Shown: in pieces, positions 16,557 to 25,700 of the stretch
Layout of the letters: every line of letters starts with the position of its first letter
Position numbering within the stretch: position 1 is the first letter of the stretch
Origin: an uncultured Phycisphaerales bacterium
Lineage (GTDB): Bacteria > Planctomycetota > Phycisphaerae > Tepidisphaerales > Tepidisphaeraceae
Reading direction: 5' to 3'
Assembly (NCBI GenBank): GCA_903871935.1
Contig: CAIQIQ010000019.1
Span: forward strand, 1-64,000
DNA: 64,000 nt
Translations under genes and position numbers: made by a program
Notes under the pieces: model-generated
Seen by the model: the letters and a program-made list of their open reading frames with translations, nothing else
Databases searched by the model: none
What the model was told of the DNA's origin: nothing

Positions 16557-16919
16557 AGTTGCGCGGAGTACGGCTGACCCTGGGCGGTATTCTCCCGTCC
16601 CGTTGTGCGCTAGGCAGATCATCTCGCGAATCCGCCTGCGCCGGCCGGCGACTTGGAGTAAGTAGATCCATCCCCCTTGGATTCTGCGGAGTAAGTAGAG
16701 CCGTCCCCCTTGGATTCGTCTCTGTCGTAAAGCCGCATCCTCCGCCGAAAAGGTTTCATGACTTTACAGGAAACGATCCGGAGGGCGCGAAGGGGAGTTC
16801 TGGGTAGAGGGGTAAAGGGAGGTGGGTACGCCAAATCTCGGGACAGAATGCCTGGAACATGCAATGCCCTTGACCGGGGCTCCTGGAGAAGCTTATACTA
16901 CGACATAAGAGGTATTAGT
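16557..16919. other. Gene-free spacer with a 30-bp direct repeat
   Basis: GGAGTAAGTAGAKCCRTCCC-CCTTGGATTC occurs at 16655-16684 and again at 16688-16717, differing at only two positions. The remaining sequence carries no convincing gene; it forms the leader of the Rrf2-type regulator. Confidence 0.6.
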
Positions 16920-17462
16920 TTGAAGGCTTCCATGTATGGTGCAGGGGCTGAGTATGCGATGCATTCGCTGCTGATACTGGCGACTCGGCCAGCGCCGGTC
17001 AGCGTCAGCGATCTTGCAGGCTATCAGCGGATCCCCAAGCGGTTTCTCGCAAAGGTGTTCACTCGGCTCAAGAAGGCGAAACTGGTAAAAGGAACGGAAG
17101 GCATCGCAGGCGGCTTTGTGCTAGCCAGGCCGGCCCAGAGCATCCATGTGATGGACGTGCTGAAGGCGGTGGATCCTGGACGAACCTTGTTTGCGTGTGC
17201 CGAGATCCGGCAGAACTGCGCTCTTTTCGGTGACAAGCCTCCGGAATGGGCGGTCTCAGGTCCATGCCGGATCCACGCATTCATGGAAGAAGCCGAGCGC
17301 AGGCTGTTTGCCTTCCTTGCGTCAAAGACATTGGCCGACCTGGCCTGTGAGTTCCAGCGTAAGGCTCCGGGCGAGTTTTGTGAACGAACCGGGATATGGT
17401 TCCAGGACCGGAAAACCCGCAGGGCCAAGCGCCACCTGAACGCGGACCACGATGCCCGGTGA
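16920..17462 (+). CDS. Rrf2-family transcriptional regulator with conserved cysteines
   Basis: About 180 residues. The likely start is TTG at 16920, giving M-K-A-S-M-Y-G-A-G-A-E-Y-A-M, like the usual Rrf2 N-terminus, with AAGAGG eight bases upstream; ATG at 16932 is an alternative. The winged HTH contains SVSDLAGYQRIPKRFLAKVFTRLKKAKLV and the wing GIAGGFVLARP. Three cysteines (C-x6-C-x15-C, beginning FACAEIRQNC) lie where IscR/NsrR proteins bind an Fe-S cluster, so it may sense redox state or nitric oxide. A ~50-residue basic tail is unusual. It precedes a PPOX flavoprotein gene in the same direction. Confidence 0.8.
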   Translation: MKASMYGAGAEYAMHSLLILATRPAPVSVSDLAGYQRIPKRFLAKVFTRLKKAKLVKGTEGIAGGFVLARPAQSIHVMDVLKAVDPGRTLFACAEIRQNCALFGDKPPEWAVSGPCRIHAFMEEAERRLFAFLASKTLADLACEFQRKAPGEFCERTGIWFQDRKTRRAKRHLNADHDAR

Positions 17463-17582
17463 TAGACATCCCGCCGACGTGACAGAGCGGGCGCTTAGCG
17501 TATTGAACTGATGGACGGGGCAGCAACAGAGCTCCCAATCGTGTCGTGAACCGAAGATGCGTTTGCTGAATTGAGGAAGATC

Positions 17583-17957
17583 ATGGTGATTCCAGAGAAG
17601 CTGCTGCAGGTGCTGAAGAACGATGGAGTCGTTGCCATCGCCAGCCTTGGACCCGATGGTCCGCACATGGTGAACACCTGGAACACGTACGTCCGGGTAT
17701 CGGAAGATGGCCGGTTGCTGATTCCGGCCGGATATTACCACAAGACTGAAGCCAATGTTGCCTTCAACAACAAGGTTCTGGTTACTCTGGGCAGCATCAA
17801 GGTGCCGGGGATGAATGGTCCAGGCACTGGTTTTCTGATCAAGGGGACCGCTTCATTCCTGAAGGCAGGCGCCGAGTTTGAAACCATGAAGTCTCGCTTC
17901 GCATGGGCTCGTGCGGTCCTGGCCATCACGGTTGATTCTGCAACGCAGACATTGTAG
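17583..17957 (+). CDS. Pyridoxamine 5'-phosphate oxidase-like flavin protein
   Basis: A 124-residue protein of the split-barrel PPOX family: MVIPEKLLQVLKNDGVVAIASLGPDGPHMVNTW is followed by the LIPAGYYHKTEANV flavin-contacting region and KGTASFLKAGAEFETMK. ATG at 17583 has GAGGAAG directly upstream. Small stand-alone members bind FMN or F420 or are stress-linked heme/flavin reductases. It lies 120 bp after the Rrf2 regulator and is a plausible target of it (inference). Confidence 0.75.
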   Translation: MVIPEKLLQVLKNDGVVAIASLGPDGPHMVNTWNTYVRVSEDGRLLIPAGYYHKTEANVAFNNKVLVTLGSIKVPGMNGPGTGFLIKGTASFLKAGAEFETMKSRFAWARAVLAITVDSATQTL

Positions 17958-18108
17958 CCCTCACGGCACGGCCCCAGCCTGCGCTATAGACAAGGCGGCG
18001 TGTGGTCAGGACTTTTATGTCGATTGCTGCGTACGCGCGGAAGGCCATGCGCGGGGCACGCTGTGGGGTGGTGAAAACCGTCGCTTGCGCGGGCGAAGGT
18101 GGTGCGGA

Positions 18109-18127
18109 GGCAGGCTGCAAGCCTGCC
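18109..18127. repeat. Palindrome GGCAGGCT-GCA-AGCCTGCC
   Basis: Perfect 8-bp stem with 3-bp loop in the gene-free interval 17958-18199. The sequence type is common as an interspersed hairpin in planctomycete-like genomes (recalled, not checked). Confidence 0.6.
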
Positions 18128-18199
18128 CCACGAAGAATGAGCGAACCAGGAATTGCTGATCGTATGAAGATCAGCGGTCAGGCGTTTTCGACTTTGCAT

Positions 18200-18532
18200 T
18201 CAGGCGGCGATTTGAGCGTGGAATGGGTGGTTTTGAGTCCACCATTCCCTCAATGCTGCACGTCTTCCTTTGAGGCAGCGCTTTTGGCAGATGAGGTGGA
18301 GGTCGGTGTGGGCGAGATGGGCTTCGAGTTCATCGCGGCGGTCGGAGGCCTTGAGGGCGAGGCAGAGCGGGCGGGGGACGCGATCGTGCATCTTGGCCCG
18401 GCGGTCGAGACGGCGGCGCAGCTCGATCTCGTGGCCGAGGACTTTGTCCTGAACCTCAAGCCAGGCGTCCCACAGAACTTGATCGAGTTCGCATTGCACG
18501 GGATTCGAGCCGGGCCCCCTAACAGATTGCAT
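18200..18532 (-). pseudogene. Deletion derivative of the 401-residue zinc-finger/HTH gene
   Basis: A 110-residue open frame starting MQSVRGPGSNPVQ, matching residues 1-66 of the protein at 7372-8577 (MQSVTGPSANPVQ) and then jumping directly to the region corresponding to residue ~339 (DELEAHLAHTDL). The HTH segment is also missing, so only the extreme N- and C-termini remain and all Cys motifs are lost. The large deletion is in frame and its edges share GCGGCGG in the full-length gene. The protein is unlikely to be functional, though the frame is open. Confidence 0.8.
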
Positions 18533-18652
18533 AGTCCCTCCATCTATATAGGGCGATCTGGAGGGGATGGGAGATCGCAAGTTGGTTGTTCGCAGGGAGT
18601 TAGCATTCCGGAGATCTCCGCGCGGGTTTTGGAGCGTAAGAGAGATCACAGA
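18533..18652. repeat. Conserved leader of the 401-residue gene, copy 2
   Basis: Matches 8578-8700, including TATATAGGGCGATCTGGAGG and CCGCGCGG-GTTTTGGAGCG. The remaining interval to 18783 has no gene. Confidence 0.7.
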
Positions 18653-18783
18653 TGCGTTGCGGCCGGGCTGGGAGCGCAGCCTATTGTTGCGGGCTCTTGC
18701 AGAACGCGTGAGAAGCGCCACAGCGGGTCGGAATCGGGGGAAGTGCTGACGTGCGGCACGGTGTGCCGCACTACTGTCGCTAT

Positions 18784-19512
18784 TTAGCGCGGCAGTTCGC
18801 TGACCTGGTAACGCAGATACCGGCTCTTAAGCCAGCGAACGCCCAGAAGATCCTTCAATGCTCGCAGGACGCGATTGCGGAAGCCATATTTGGCGGTTCC
18901 GGCGTAGCGTGGAGAATGTTTTACAGGCACTTCCTGGACCGTATAGCCGCGCATCTTGACCAGGGTGGGCATGAAGCGGTGGGCGCCGTTGAACATGAAC
19001 ATTCCCTCAAGGCAATGCCGTTTGTAGACCTTGAGACTGCAGGCGGAATCGTTGATGGTCTCGCCGCTGAGACGGTTGCGGATGCGATTGGCCATGCGTG
19101 ACTGCCAGCGGCGGAACGGCGTGTCGTGGCGATCCTTACGCCAGCCATTGATCATGTCAACGCCTGCGGTCTCCAGCAGCCCGACCAGGCGGGGGATCTC
19201 TTCGGGATCGTTTTGCAGGTCGGCATCGATGGTGACGATGACGTGGCCGCGCGCTGCCCTGAAGCCCGCCTCAAAAGCGGCGCTCTGGCCGGTGTTCTTT
19301 GCCATGCGGAGAACGCGGAGCCATTGCAGGCGATTCATTGCTTCCTCGAGCAGCATGGGAGTGGAATCGCTGCTGCCATCGTCGACGATGATGACTTCAA
19401 ACGGCCGGCCCACCTGGAGAAGAGAAGCCGCAACCCGCTGTAGCAACATAGGGATGACTTCCTGCTCGTTGTAGGCAGGGATCACCAGCGACAGAAACGG
19501 CCTCTCGCTCAT
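18784..19512 (-). CDS. Family 2 glycosyltransferase (DPM1/GtrB-like)
   Basis: A 242-residue protein with the GT-A signature: LVIPAYNEQEVI, VIIVDDGSSDST, GQSAAFEAGFRAARG and the metal-binding region TIDADLQNDPEEIP. This resembles dolichol/polyprenyl-phosphate mannose synthases and GtrB-type enzymes, which load a sugar from its nucleotide donor onto a membrane lipid phosphate. There are no transmembrane helices in the C-terminus, so it is the soluble type. Its ATG overlaps the TGA of the upstream PAP2 gene (ATGA, 19509-19512), indicating translational coupling; both probably act in lipid-linked sugar metabolism. Confidence 0.88.
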   Translation of the reverse strand: MSERPFLSLVIPAYNEQEVIPMLLQRVAASLLQVGRPFEVIIVDDGSSDSTPMLLEEAMNRLQWLRVLRMAKNTGQSAAFEAGFRAARGHVIVTIDADLQNDPEEIPRLVGLLETAGVDMINGWRKDRHDTPFRRWQSRMANRIRNRLSGETINDSACSLKVYKRHCLEGMFMFNGAHRFMPTLVKMRGYTVQEVPVKHSPRYAGTAKYGFRNRVLRALKDLLGVRWLKSRYLRYQVSELPR

Positions 19513-20201
19513 GTGTTTGTGTCCTCAACGGCTTTCACTGCGGGCAGTGGCGGCACCGGGAACCAGCGGAGCAACGCTCGCATGCACGCCTGGCTCAGAA
19601 TAATCCCTATTCCGGCGGCCGCCACCACATCACTGAGGTAGTGTGCCAGTTCCAGCACCCGCTCCATCGCCACAAGGGTTGCCACAGCATAGAACAGAGG
19701 CCACCATCTCGGGTAGTACCGCGCCAGGCAGGCCGCCGTTGCGAACGCCAACATCGCATGGCCGGATGGAAAGGAGTTCCCCGATTCGCGGTATGAAAAA
19801 GGGACGAAGTCCATAGGCGCAGAGAGGAGGCCAGCGGGATTTACGGGTCGCGACCGGCCGGCAATCCACTTGACGATATCTGTAGCGACCGCAGTCGCAG
19901 CGCACAGCAACAATGCCCCGGCCCTTTGCCAGCTCAGCATGCGGACGAGCAGCAGTACGCCGGCGAGTACGATGACGGCGTAGTATGTGCCGAAGAACCG
20001 CGCGGCGTCGGCCCACGGCGTGCCTTTGAAGATTCCTGTTTCGGAATCATGGAAGCCGTGGACGAAGAGCCATTGTGAGATGGGCTGATCGACGAGGAAT
20101 GCGCAGGCCAGGATCACCAGCCACGCACCTGGCCACAACGGCGTTCGTTTGTTCAGCACTGCGGGGCATTGTATAGCCAGCGTTCCTTGCGTACAGAACA
20201 C
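19509..20201 (-). CDS. PAP2 superfamily membrane phosphatase
   Basis: A 230-residue integral membrane protein with about six helices. The three phosphatase motifs are visible: KWIAGRSRP, NSFPSGHA and a final MERVLELAHYLSDVVA with catalytic His and Asp. Members dephosphorylate undecaprenyl pyrophosphate, phosphatidate or lipid A. The precise start is uncertain, since an in-frame GTG at 20159 would trim 14 residues. It is coupled by a 4-bp overlap to the glycosyltransferase, suggesting a role in recycling the lipid carrier (inference). Confidence 0.85.
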   Translation of the reverse strand: MFCTQGTLAIQCPAVLNKRTPLWPGAWLVILACAFLVDQPISQWLFVHGFHDSETGIFKGTPWADAARFFGTYYAVIVLAGVLLLVRMLSWQRAGALLLCAATAVATDIVKWIAGRSRPVNPAGLLSAPMDFVPFSYRESGNSFPSGHAMLAFATAACLARYYPRWWPLFYAVATLVAMERVLELAHYLSDVVAAAGIGIILSQACMRALLRWFPVPPLPAVKAVEDTNT

Positions 20202-20257
20202 AGGAACGGTCGTTGCTTGCAGCTACGGCGAGCTCAGTTATGCTGCTAAAGAGTAGT

Positions 20258-21139
20258 ATGTTTGACAATGCATGGTTTTACGTTGCCCTGGCCGCGATTG
20301 CCTTCATCGGCGTGACCAAGAGCGGGTTTGGCAGTGGCGTGGGGCTGATCATCGTGCCGATGATGGCCCTGGCGATGGGCAATGGAGCGTTTCCCGGCCG
20401 GGGAGAGCAGGCAGCACTCGGATTGCTGCTGCCGCTGCTGGTGGTGGGCGATCTGATCTCGATCTGGCAACATCGCGGGTACTTCCTGAGGAAGGCGGGC
20501 GCGCCTTCGGCAGAGCATGGCACGGAAGCGTCCGGGACGCCGCAAAGCAGTTACACGACCGGCTGGGTTATGCGCAGGTTGATCCCGGGAACGCTTCTGG
20601 GCGTCCTGCTGGGGAGCCTGCTGTTGTGGTGGTTCCATAGCCAGCAGCAGATCGTCGCCTCGCTGATGCGGATTGAGATTGGCTGTGAGTCGGTGCTGCT
20701 GGTGGGGCTGCATTGGTGGCGAATGTATCGTGGGATACAGGTGCGCCTGGTGCCTGAGCCGGTGCGGGGCCTGGTGACCGGGGCGTTCGCCGGGGCATCC
20801 TCAACTCTGGCGCACGCGGCCGGGCCGATCATTGTGATGTATCTGCTGCCGCTGAAACTGGAACGCAAACTGTTCGTCGCTACGTGTGCCTTGTACTTCT
20901 TCGTGCTGAACAGCCTCAAGATGCCGTTCTATTACCAGGTGGGGTTGTTTGAGAAGGCGGAGTTCGGCTTTACGGTCATGTTCATCCCGGTGGTCCTGGC
21001 CGGGGCGATCTTCGGCTTCTGGGTGAACAAGCGGATGAGCGACAAGCTGTTCATCAATATTGTGTATGTGTGCACGTTCGTTCTGGGCTGGTACATCATG
21101 GCCGACGGCGTCATGACGCTGGTACGCCAGCTTCGTTGA
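20258..21139 (+). CDS. TauE/SafE family anion exporter
   Basis: A 293-residue membrane protein with about eight helices. The N-terminal half has the family-typical AAIAFIGVTKSGFGSGVGLIIVPMMAL, the loop G-R-G-E-Q-A-A-LGLLLPLLVVGD, and the second repeat GAFAGASSTLAHAAGPIIVMYLLPLKL. These proteins move sulfite, sulfoacetate or related organosulfur anions. ATG at 20258 follows AAAGAG; an upstream in-frame ATG (20240) is possible. It stands alone between the divergent PAP2 gene and tRNA-Ile. Confidence 0.85.
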   Translation: MFDNAWFYVALAAIAFIGVTKSGFGSGVGLIIVPMMALAMGNGAFPGRGEQAALGLLLPLLVVGDLISIWQHRGYFLRKAGAPSAEHGTEASGTPQSSYTTGWVMRRLIPGTLLGVLLGSLLLWWFHSQQQIVASLMRIEIGCESVLLVGLHWWRMYRGIQVRLVPEPVRGLVTGAFAGASSTLAHAAGPIIVMYLLPLKLERKLFVATCALYFFVLNSLKMPFYYQVGLFEKAEFGFTVMFIPVVLAGAIFGFWVNKRMSDKLFINIVYVCTFVLGWYIMADGVMTLVRQLR

Positions 21140-21249
21140 GATTGCGTGTTACATGATGCCTGGCAATCACTTGCGCGTGCGTTGACAGCGCTGGGATGCT
21201 CCATATACTGCTGGTCTTCGCTGTCCGGGAGCAAACGCCTCCGGCGAGC

Positions 21250-21323
21250 GGGCTCGTAGCTCAGTTGGTTAGAGCGCGTCCCTGATAAGGACGAGGTCGT
21301 ACGTTCGAATCGTATCGGGCCCA
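21250..21323 (+). tRNA. tRNA-Ile (GAT)
   Basis: A 74-nt cloverleaf. Acceptor GGGCTCG pairs with CGGGCCC with one T-G wobble, discriminator A; D-arm GCTCAGTTGGTTAGAGC; anticodon loop C-T-G-A-T-A-A with GAT at 21284-21286; T-arm with GTTCGAAT. CCA is not encoded. Confidence 0.96.
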
Positions 21324-21338
21324 CTTTTAAAGACAAGG

Positions 21339-21367
21339 AACGCCCCCGCAAGGCACGGGGGCGTTTT
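21339..21367 (+). terminator. Rho-independent terminator after tRNA-Ile
   Basis: AACGCCCCCG stem, 7-nt loop, CGGGGGCGTT stem, then TTTT (21364-21367). It lies 25 bp before the proC start, so it separates the tRNA from proC. Confidence 0.85.
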
Positions 21368-21391
21368 CGTACCCACGTTCAGGAGCATGCT

Positions 21392-22204
21392 ATGCAGAAC
21401 CGTCTTGGGTTCATTGGCGCTGGGAATATGGCCGAGGCGATCGCCCGCGGAGTCCTTTCGGCGAGCCTGTATCGCGCGCAGGACATGATCGCGGCCGATA
21501 TCTCACCGCAGCGCCGCGGCCTGTTTGCAGATCAACTCAAGATCCGTTCCATCGAGGATGCCCAGGGCATCGTGACGCAGTGTCAGACGGTGTTGCTGTG
21601 CGTCAAGCCGCAGCACATGGCGGAGATGCTGTCCCGGGTTCGTGACCTGGTGACAGAGAAGCATTTGCTGATCAGCATAGCGGCCGGGATCAGCACGAAG
21701 TTCATCCAGGAGACGCTGAATGGGAAGCTGAATCTGCGCGTGGTGCGTGCAATGCCCAATACGCCGATGCTGGTGAACAAAGGGATGGTGGCAATCTGTC
21801 CCGGAACGCATGCGACCCCGGATGACATGGTGGCGGCGAAGCGGATCTTTGAGGTGGCAGCATCAGTCGTGGAAGTGCGCGAGGAAATGATGAATGCCGT
21901 GACGTCCGTCAGCGGATCAGGCCCCGCGTACTTCTTCTTCCTGGTTGAGCAGATGATCAAGGCGGGGACCGAGATGGGGCTGACGCCGCAACAGGCGCAT
22001 CAGCTGGCAACGCAGACGGCGCGCGGGGCGGCCGAGATGCTCTGCACATCGACGGATTCTCCCGAGGAGCTTCGGCGCAAAGTAACCAGCCCCGGCGGCA
22101 CCACCCACGCTGCCATTACAATCATGCAGGACCGGCAATTGCCGGCGATTATAGTTGAGGCGTTGAAGGCTGCTTGCCGACGAGGCGCGGAACTGGGCAA
22201 GTGA
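21392..22204 (+). CDS. proC: Pyrroline-5-carboxylate reductase
   Basis: A 270-residue cytosolic enzyme for the last step of proline synthesis, reducing pyrroline-5-carboxylate with NAD(P)H. The N-terminus LGFIGAGNMAEAIARGVL is the canonical Rossmann motif, followed by CVKPQHM, VVRAMPNTPM and the C-terminal catalytic block TSVSGSGPAYFFFLVEQM and SPGGTTHAAI. Length fits the family exactly. ATG at 21392 follows AGGAGCATGCT. It lies between two tRNA genes and is preceded by a terminator, so it probably has its own promoter. Confidence 0.95.
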   Translation: MQNRLGFIGAGNMAEAIARGVLSASLYRAQDMIAADISPQRRGLFADQLKIRSIEDAQGIVTQCQTVLLCVKPQHMAEMLSRVRDLVTEKHLLISIAAGISTKFIQETLNGKLNLRVVRAMPNTPMLVNKGMVAICPGTHATPDDMVAAKRIFEVAASVVEVREEMMNAVTSVSGSGPAYFFFLVEQMIKAGTEMGLTPQQAHQLATQTARGAAEMLCTSTDSPEELRRKVTSPGGTTHAAITIMQDRQLPAIIVEALKAACRRGAELGK

Positions 22205-22270
22205 AAGTTCAGTTGACTTCACCACTCACCTCGCGCGTAATCGTGGAGGTGTTGCACCGACAGAACACAA

Positions 22271-22352
22271 GCAGGAGTGGCGGAATTGGCAGACGCGCTG
22301 GCCTTAGGAGCCAGTGCCGAAAGGCGTAGGGGTTCGAGTCCCCTCTCCTGCA
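22271..22352 (+). tRNA. tRNA-Leu (TAG)
   Basis: An 82-nt class II tRNA. Acceptor GCAGGAG/CTCCTGC with discriminator A; anticodon loop C-T-T-A-G-G-A with TAG at 22305-22307 between CTGGC and GCCAG; long variable arm TGCCGAAAGGCGT; T-arm GGGGTTCGAGTCCCC. Overlapping antisense frames are shadows. Confidence 0.95.
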
Positions 22353-22790
22353 ATGAAAATGCTTGGATTTCTGTGATATTTGGATGTCAAGAAAGGATTT
22401 CCAGGGGAGCGCACGTCCGTCGTCTGCCACCGCGCCCAATTCGATCTCTACATCCTCGCCCATCGGTTGGCGTTCACCTTGGGTTTTCATCGACACGATG
22501 CTCCTCGCGAACGCTATCCATGGCCGCCGAGAGGGCGGTGAGCGTGGCGGGGTGAGCCTCGAACAGCAGCACCGTTGATGCCGTCGATCAGGGCTGAGGC
22601 GAAGACCAACAGCGTTAATACCGCGAGGGTCGCGGACGTCAGACGGAAGATCGCGAGGAGGCGTTTCAATTTGGGGCATTGCGGGAGTCGGTACCGAATG
22701 TACGGGTCATGGCGCGATGCACCCGGGGCCGATAGCCTGCTGCGCAGGCAAGCTGCCGGCCCCAAGTTTCTGCCGGAGCTATCGCGGCGG
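22353..22790. other. Spacer without a convincing gene
   Basis: The minus strand has a short frame (stop near 22514) with one hydrophobic stretch, FRLTSATLAVLTLLVFASAL, which could be a small membrane peptide starting at a TTG. No ribosome-binding site or homologue supports it. Nothing else seen. Confidence 0.35.
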
Positions 22791-25700
22791 TCACGTGCTC
22801 ATATCCGACGGGTCGGCAAATGTCCCAGCTAAACTCGGCAGCACCCCGCCAAGGATGCCGCCATCCTGCAACAGGACAACGCTGCTTGTGCTCAGGTTCT
22901 TGGCGCCGCCCTGGGTGATCGTACCGGTGGTGTGGCCAGTTTTGATTGACCCGATCGTCGTGCCTACCGTCACATCCCCGGCCAGCGTGCCGGCCACTCG
23001 GATCGACTTGATCCCGCCGCTCACGCTCACATCCGCATCCAGGTCGCCGGGTAAACCCGTGACCATGCTGCTGGCCTTGCGGCCTTTGACGCTGATCGAA
23101 CCGATCGAAGGTGCACGCAGCGGGTCCGACACTCCATCGCTGTCCTGCCAGTCCAACAGCGACAACGACTTGATCGGCAGATCCTGCGACTCGATCCCGC
23201 CATCCACCACCTGTAGGAACTTCAGGCTCACCGCCGTCTTCGCCGCAGTTCGATCCAGATTGTTCAGCAGCACCTCGCCTCCCAGAACCACGCCTTTGGC
23301 GTTGATCGCTTTGATCAGGCCGTCGCTGCTTATCCCTCCTACCAGGTACTGACCATCTCCGCTCCTGCTCCGCTTCACGCTGATCGTCAGGACGCTCTTA
23401 CTGGTCGTCCCGATCAGGCTCAGTTGGTTGCCCCAGAGGGCTCCCAGGCCTCCTCCTGACAGCTTGAACGTCACCATATCGCCATCATCATCCACGGTGC
23501 TCAGGCTTACGGCCTTCTTCCCGCCCGTCAGCCCAAACTCCGGCAGGCTGCTGACATCGATCGTGAACTCCTTCTCTACCCACAGACCGGTGGAGGCCGT
23601 AGCGCGAATGCGGACCGCATACGTCCGCTCGGGGAGGTAGTTGAAGGTCATTGCCGTGCCCAGTTGATCGTCGTTGATCTGGAAACTGCTGTTGTCCTCC
23701 GAATTCGTCCCAGACACCAAGGCGTAGCTGAAGGTGTCCCCGGCGTTGGAACTCACCCCCGAGAGTACCCCAACCAACGTCCCGATCGGCTGATCCTCCG
23801 GAACACTGGCGTTGGAGAGCTCGATGTCCGTTGGCGGTTCGTTCACGTTGGTCACCGCGATGGTGAAGATCTTCTCATAGCTCAGACCCCCGGCGTCGGT
23901 GGTCTGCACCCGGATGCTGTAGCTGGTCTTTACTTCGTAATCGAAGCTCTCCGTCGTCTGTAACTGGTCGCCGCTGATGGTGAAGCTGCTGTTGTCCGTG
24001 CTGCCTTCGCCATCCACCAGAGAATAGCTGAAGCTGTCTCCGGCATCCTCATCCGTGCTGGAAAGTGTCCCAACCACCGTACCGGCAGGCTGGTTCTCCG
24101 GCACCGATGCATTATCCAGGGTAATGTCGGTGGGGGGATCGTTGACATCGCTCACTGCGATTACAAAGGCCTTCTCGAAGGCCATCCCACCCGCATCGGT
24201 GCTGCGAATGCGGATGCTGTAGCTGTTCTTGGCCTCGTAGTTGAACATCTCGGCCGTCACAAGCTGGGTGCCGGCGATGCTGAAGCTGGCATTGTCTTCG
24301 CTGCCCGAACCGGAGACCAGGCTGTAGGTAAAGCTGTCTCCCGCATCCGGGTCGGTACTGCTCAGATTGCCGACCAGCGTGCCCCACGGCTGATTCTCCG
24401 GAACTGAGGCATTATCCAGGGCAATGTCGGTCGGGGCATAGTGCAGCGTCGTGGCGCTGGCCGAAGCGCTGTTCGCCGAGGGAGCGCTGAGGTTATAGGC
24501 TCGCAAGCGAAAGTAATAGGTGCTGGCAGAGGTCAGACCGGTGGCGTTGAATGTCGTCACATTGGCGCCCACGGCACTGGTGATCAGGTTGGTGCTAAAA
24601 GCGCTGTCAGAGGCCCGGTCAATATAAAAGCCGATCTCGTCGGAACTGTTGTCCGTCCACGACAGATTGATCTGCGTCTGCGAAGTCACCGTGGCATTGA
24701 GTCCCGAAGGGGCATTGGGCAACGTCGTGGCGCTGGCCGGAGCACTGTTGGCCGAGGGGCCAACACTGTTATAGGCGCGCACCCGGAAGTAATAGGTGTT
24801 GCTAGGCGACAGGCCCATGGCGCTGAGGATCCTTACGTTGGCCCCCACAGTGCTGGTCAGGACATTGCTGCTAAAGCCGCTGTCGGAGGCGCGGTCGATG
24901 TAAAAGCCATCCTCATTGCTGGAGTTATCCGTCCAGGAAAGGTCGATCTGTGTCTGCGAGATCACGGTCGGCACCAAGCCTGAGGGCGCTAAGGGCGCCA
25001 CCTGCAGGGTTGTGGCGCTGGCCGTATTGCTGTTGGCGGAGGGGCCGCCGCTGCCATAGGCACGCACCTGGAAGTAGTAGGTGGTGTTGGGCAACAACCC
25101 CATGGCGTCAAACGTGGTCGTGTTGGCGGGGATGGTGCTGGTCACCAGGTTGCTGCTGAAACCGCTGTTGGTCGCTCGATCCAGATAAAAGCCCATCTCG
25201 TTGCTGGAGTTGTCTGTCCAGGAAAGGTTAATCTGCGAGAAGGAGATCACCGTTGCGCTCAGGCCCGAAGGGACCGATGGCGGGTAGTCCAGCGTGGTAG
25301 CGCTGGCCGGGGCGCTGTTGCCCGAGAGACCGCCATCGTTATAGGCGCGCACCTGGAAGTAGTAGGTGGTGCTGGACGAGAGCCCCGTGACGCTCAGCGT
25401 CGTCACGTTGGCGCCGACTGGGGTAGTTACCACAATCGCGGCGAAGCCGCTGTCGGTGGATCGATCCACATAAAAGCCCAATTCGTTGTTGGAATTGTCC
25501 GTCCAGGAGAGGTTGATCTGCGCCTGCGACATCGCCGTCGCCGTCAGCGCGGACGGGGCGACTGGTAGTCCGACCAGCGTCGTGGCGCTGGCGGTATTGC
25601 TGTTGGGCGAGGGGCTGATCGCGTTGTAGGCACGTACCTGGAAGTAATAGGTGGTGCCAGAAGACAGCCCGGTGGCGTTGAATGTCATCACGTTGGCGGC

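Noticed and set aside
22209-22679. 156-residue minus-strand frame crossing tRNA-Leu
   Set aside because: It runs through the antisense of a confident tRNA and has no domain.
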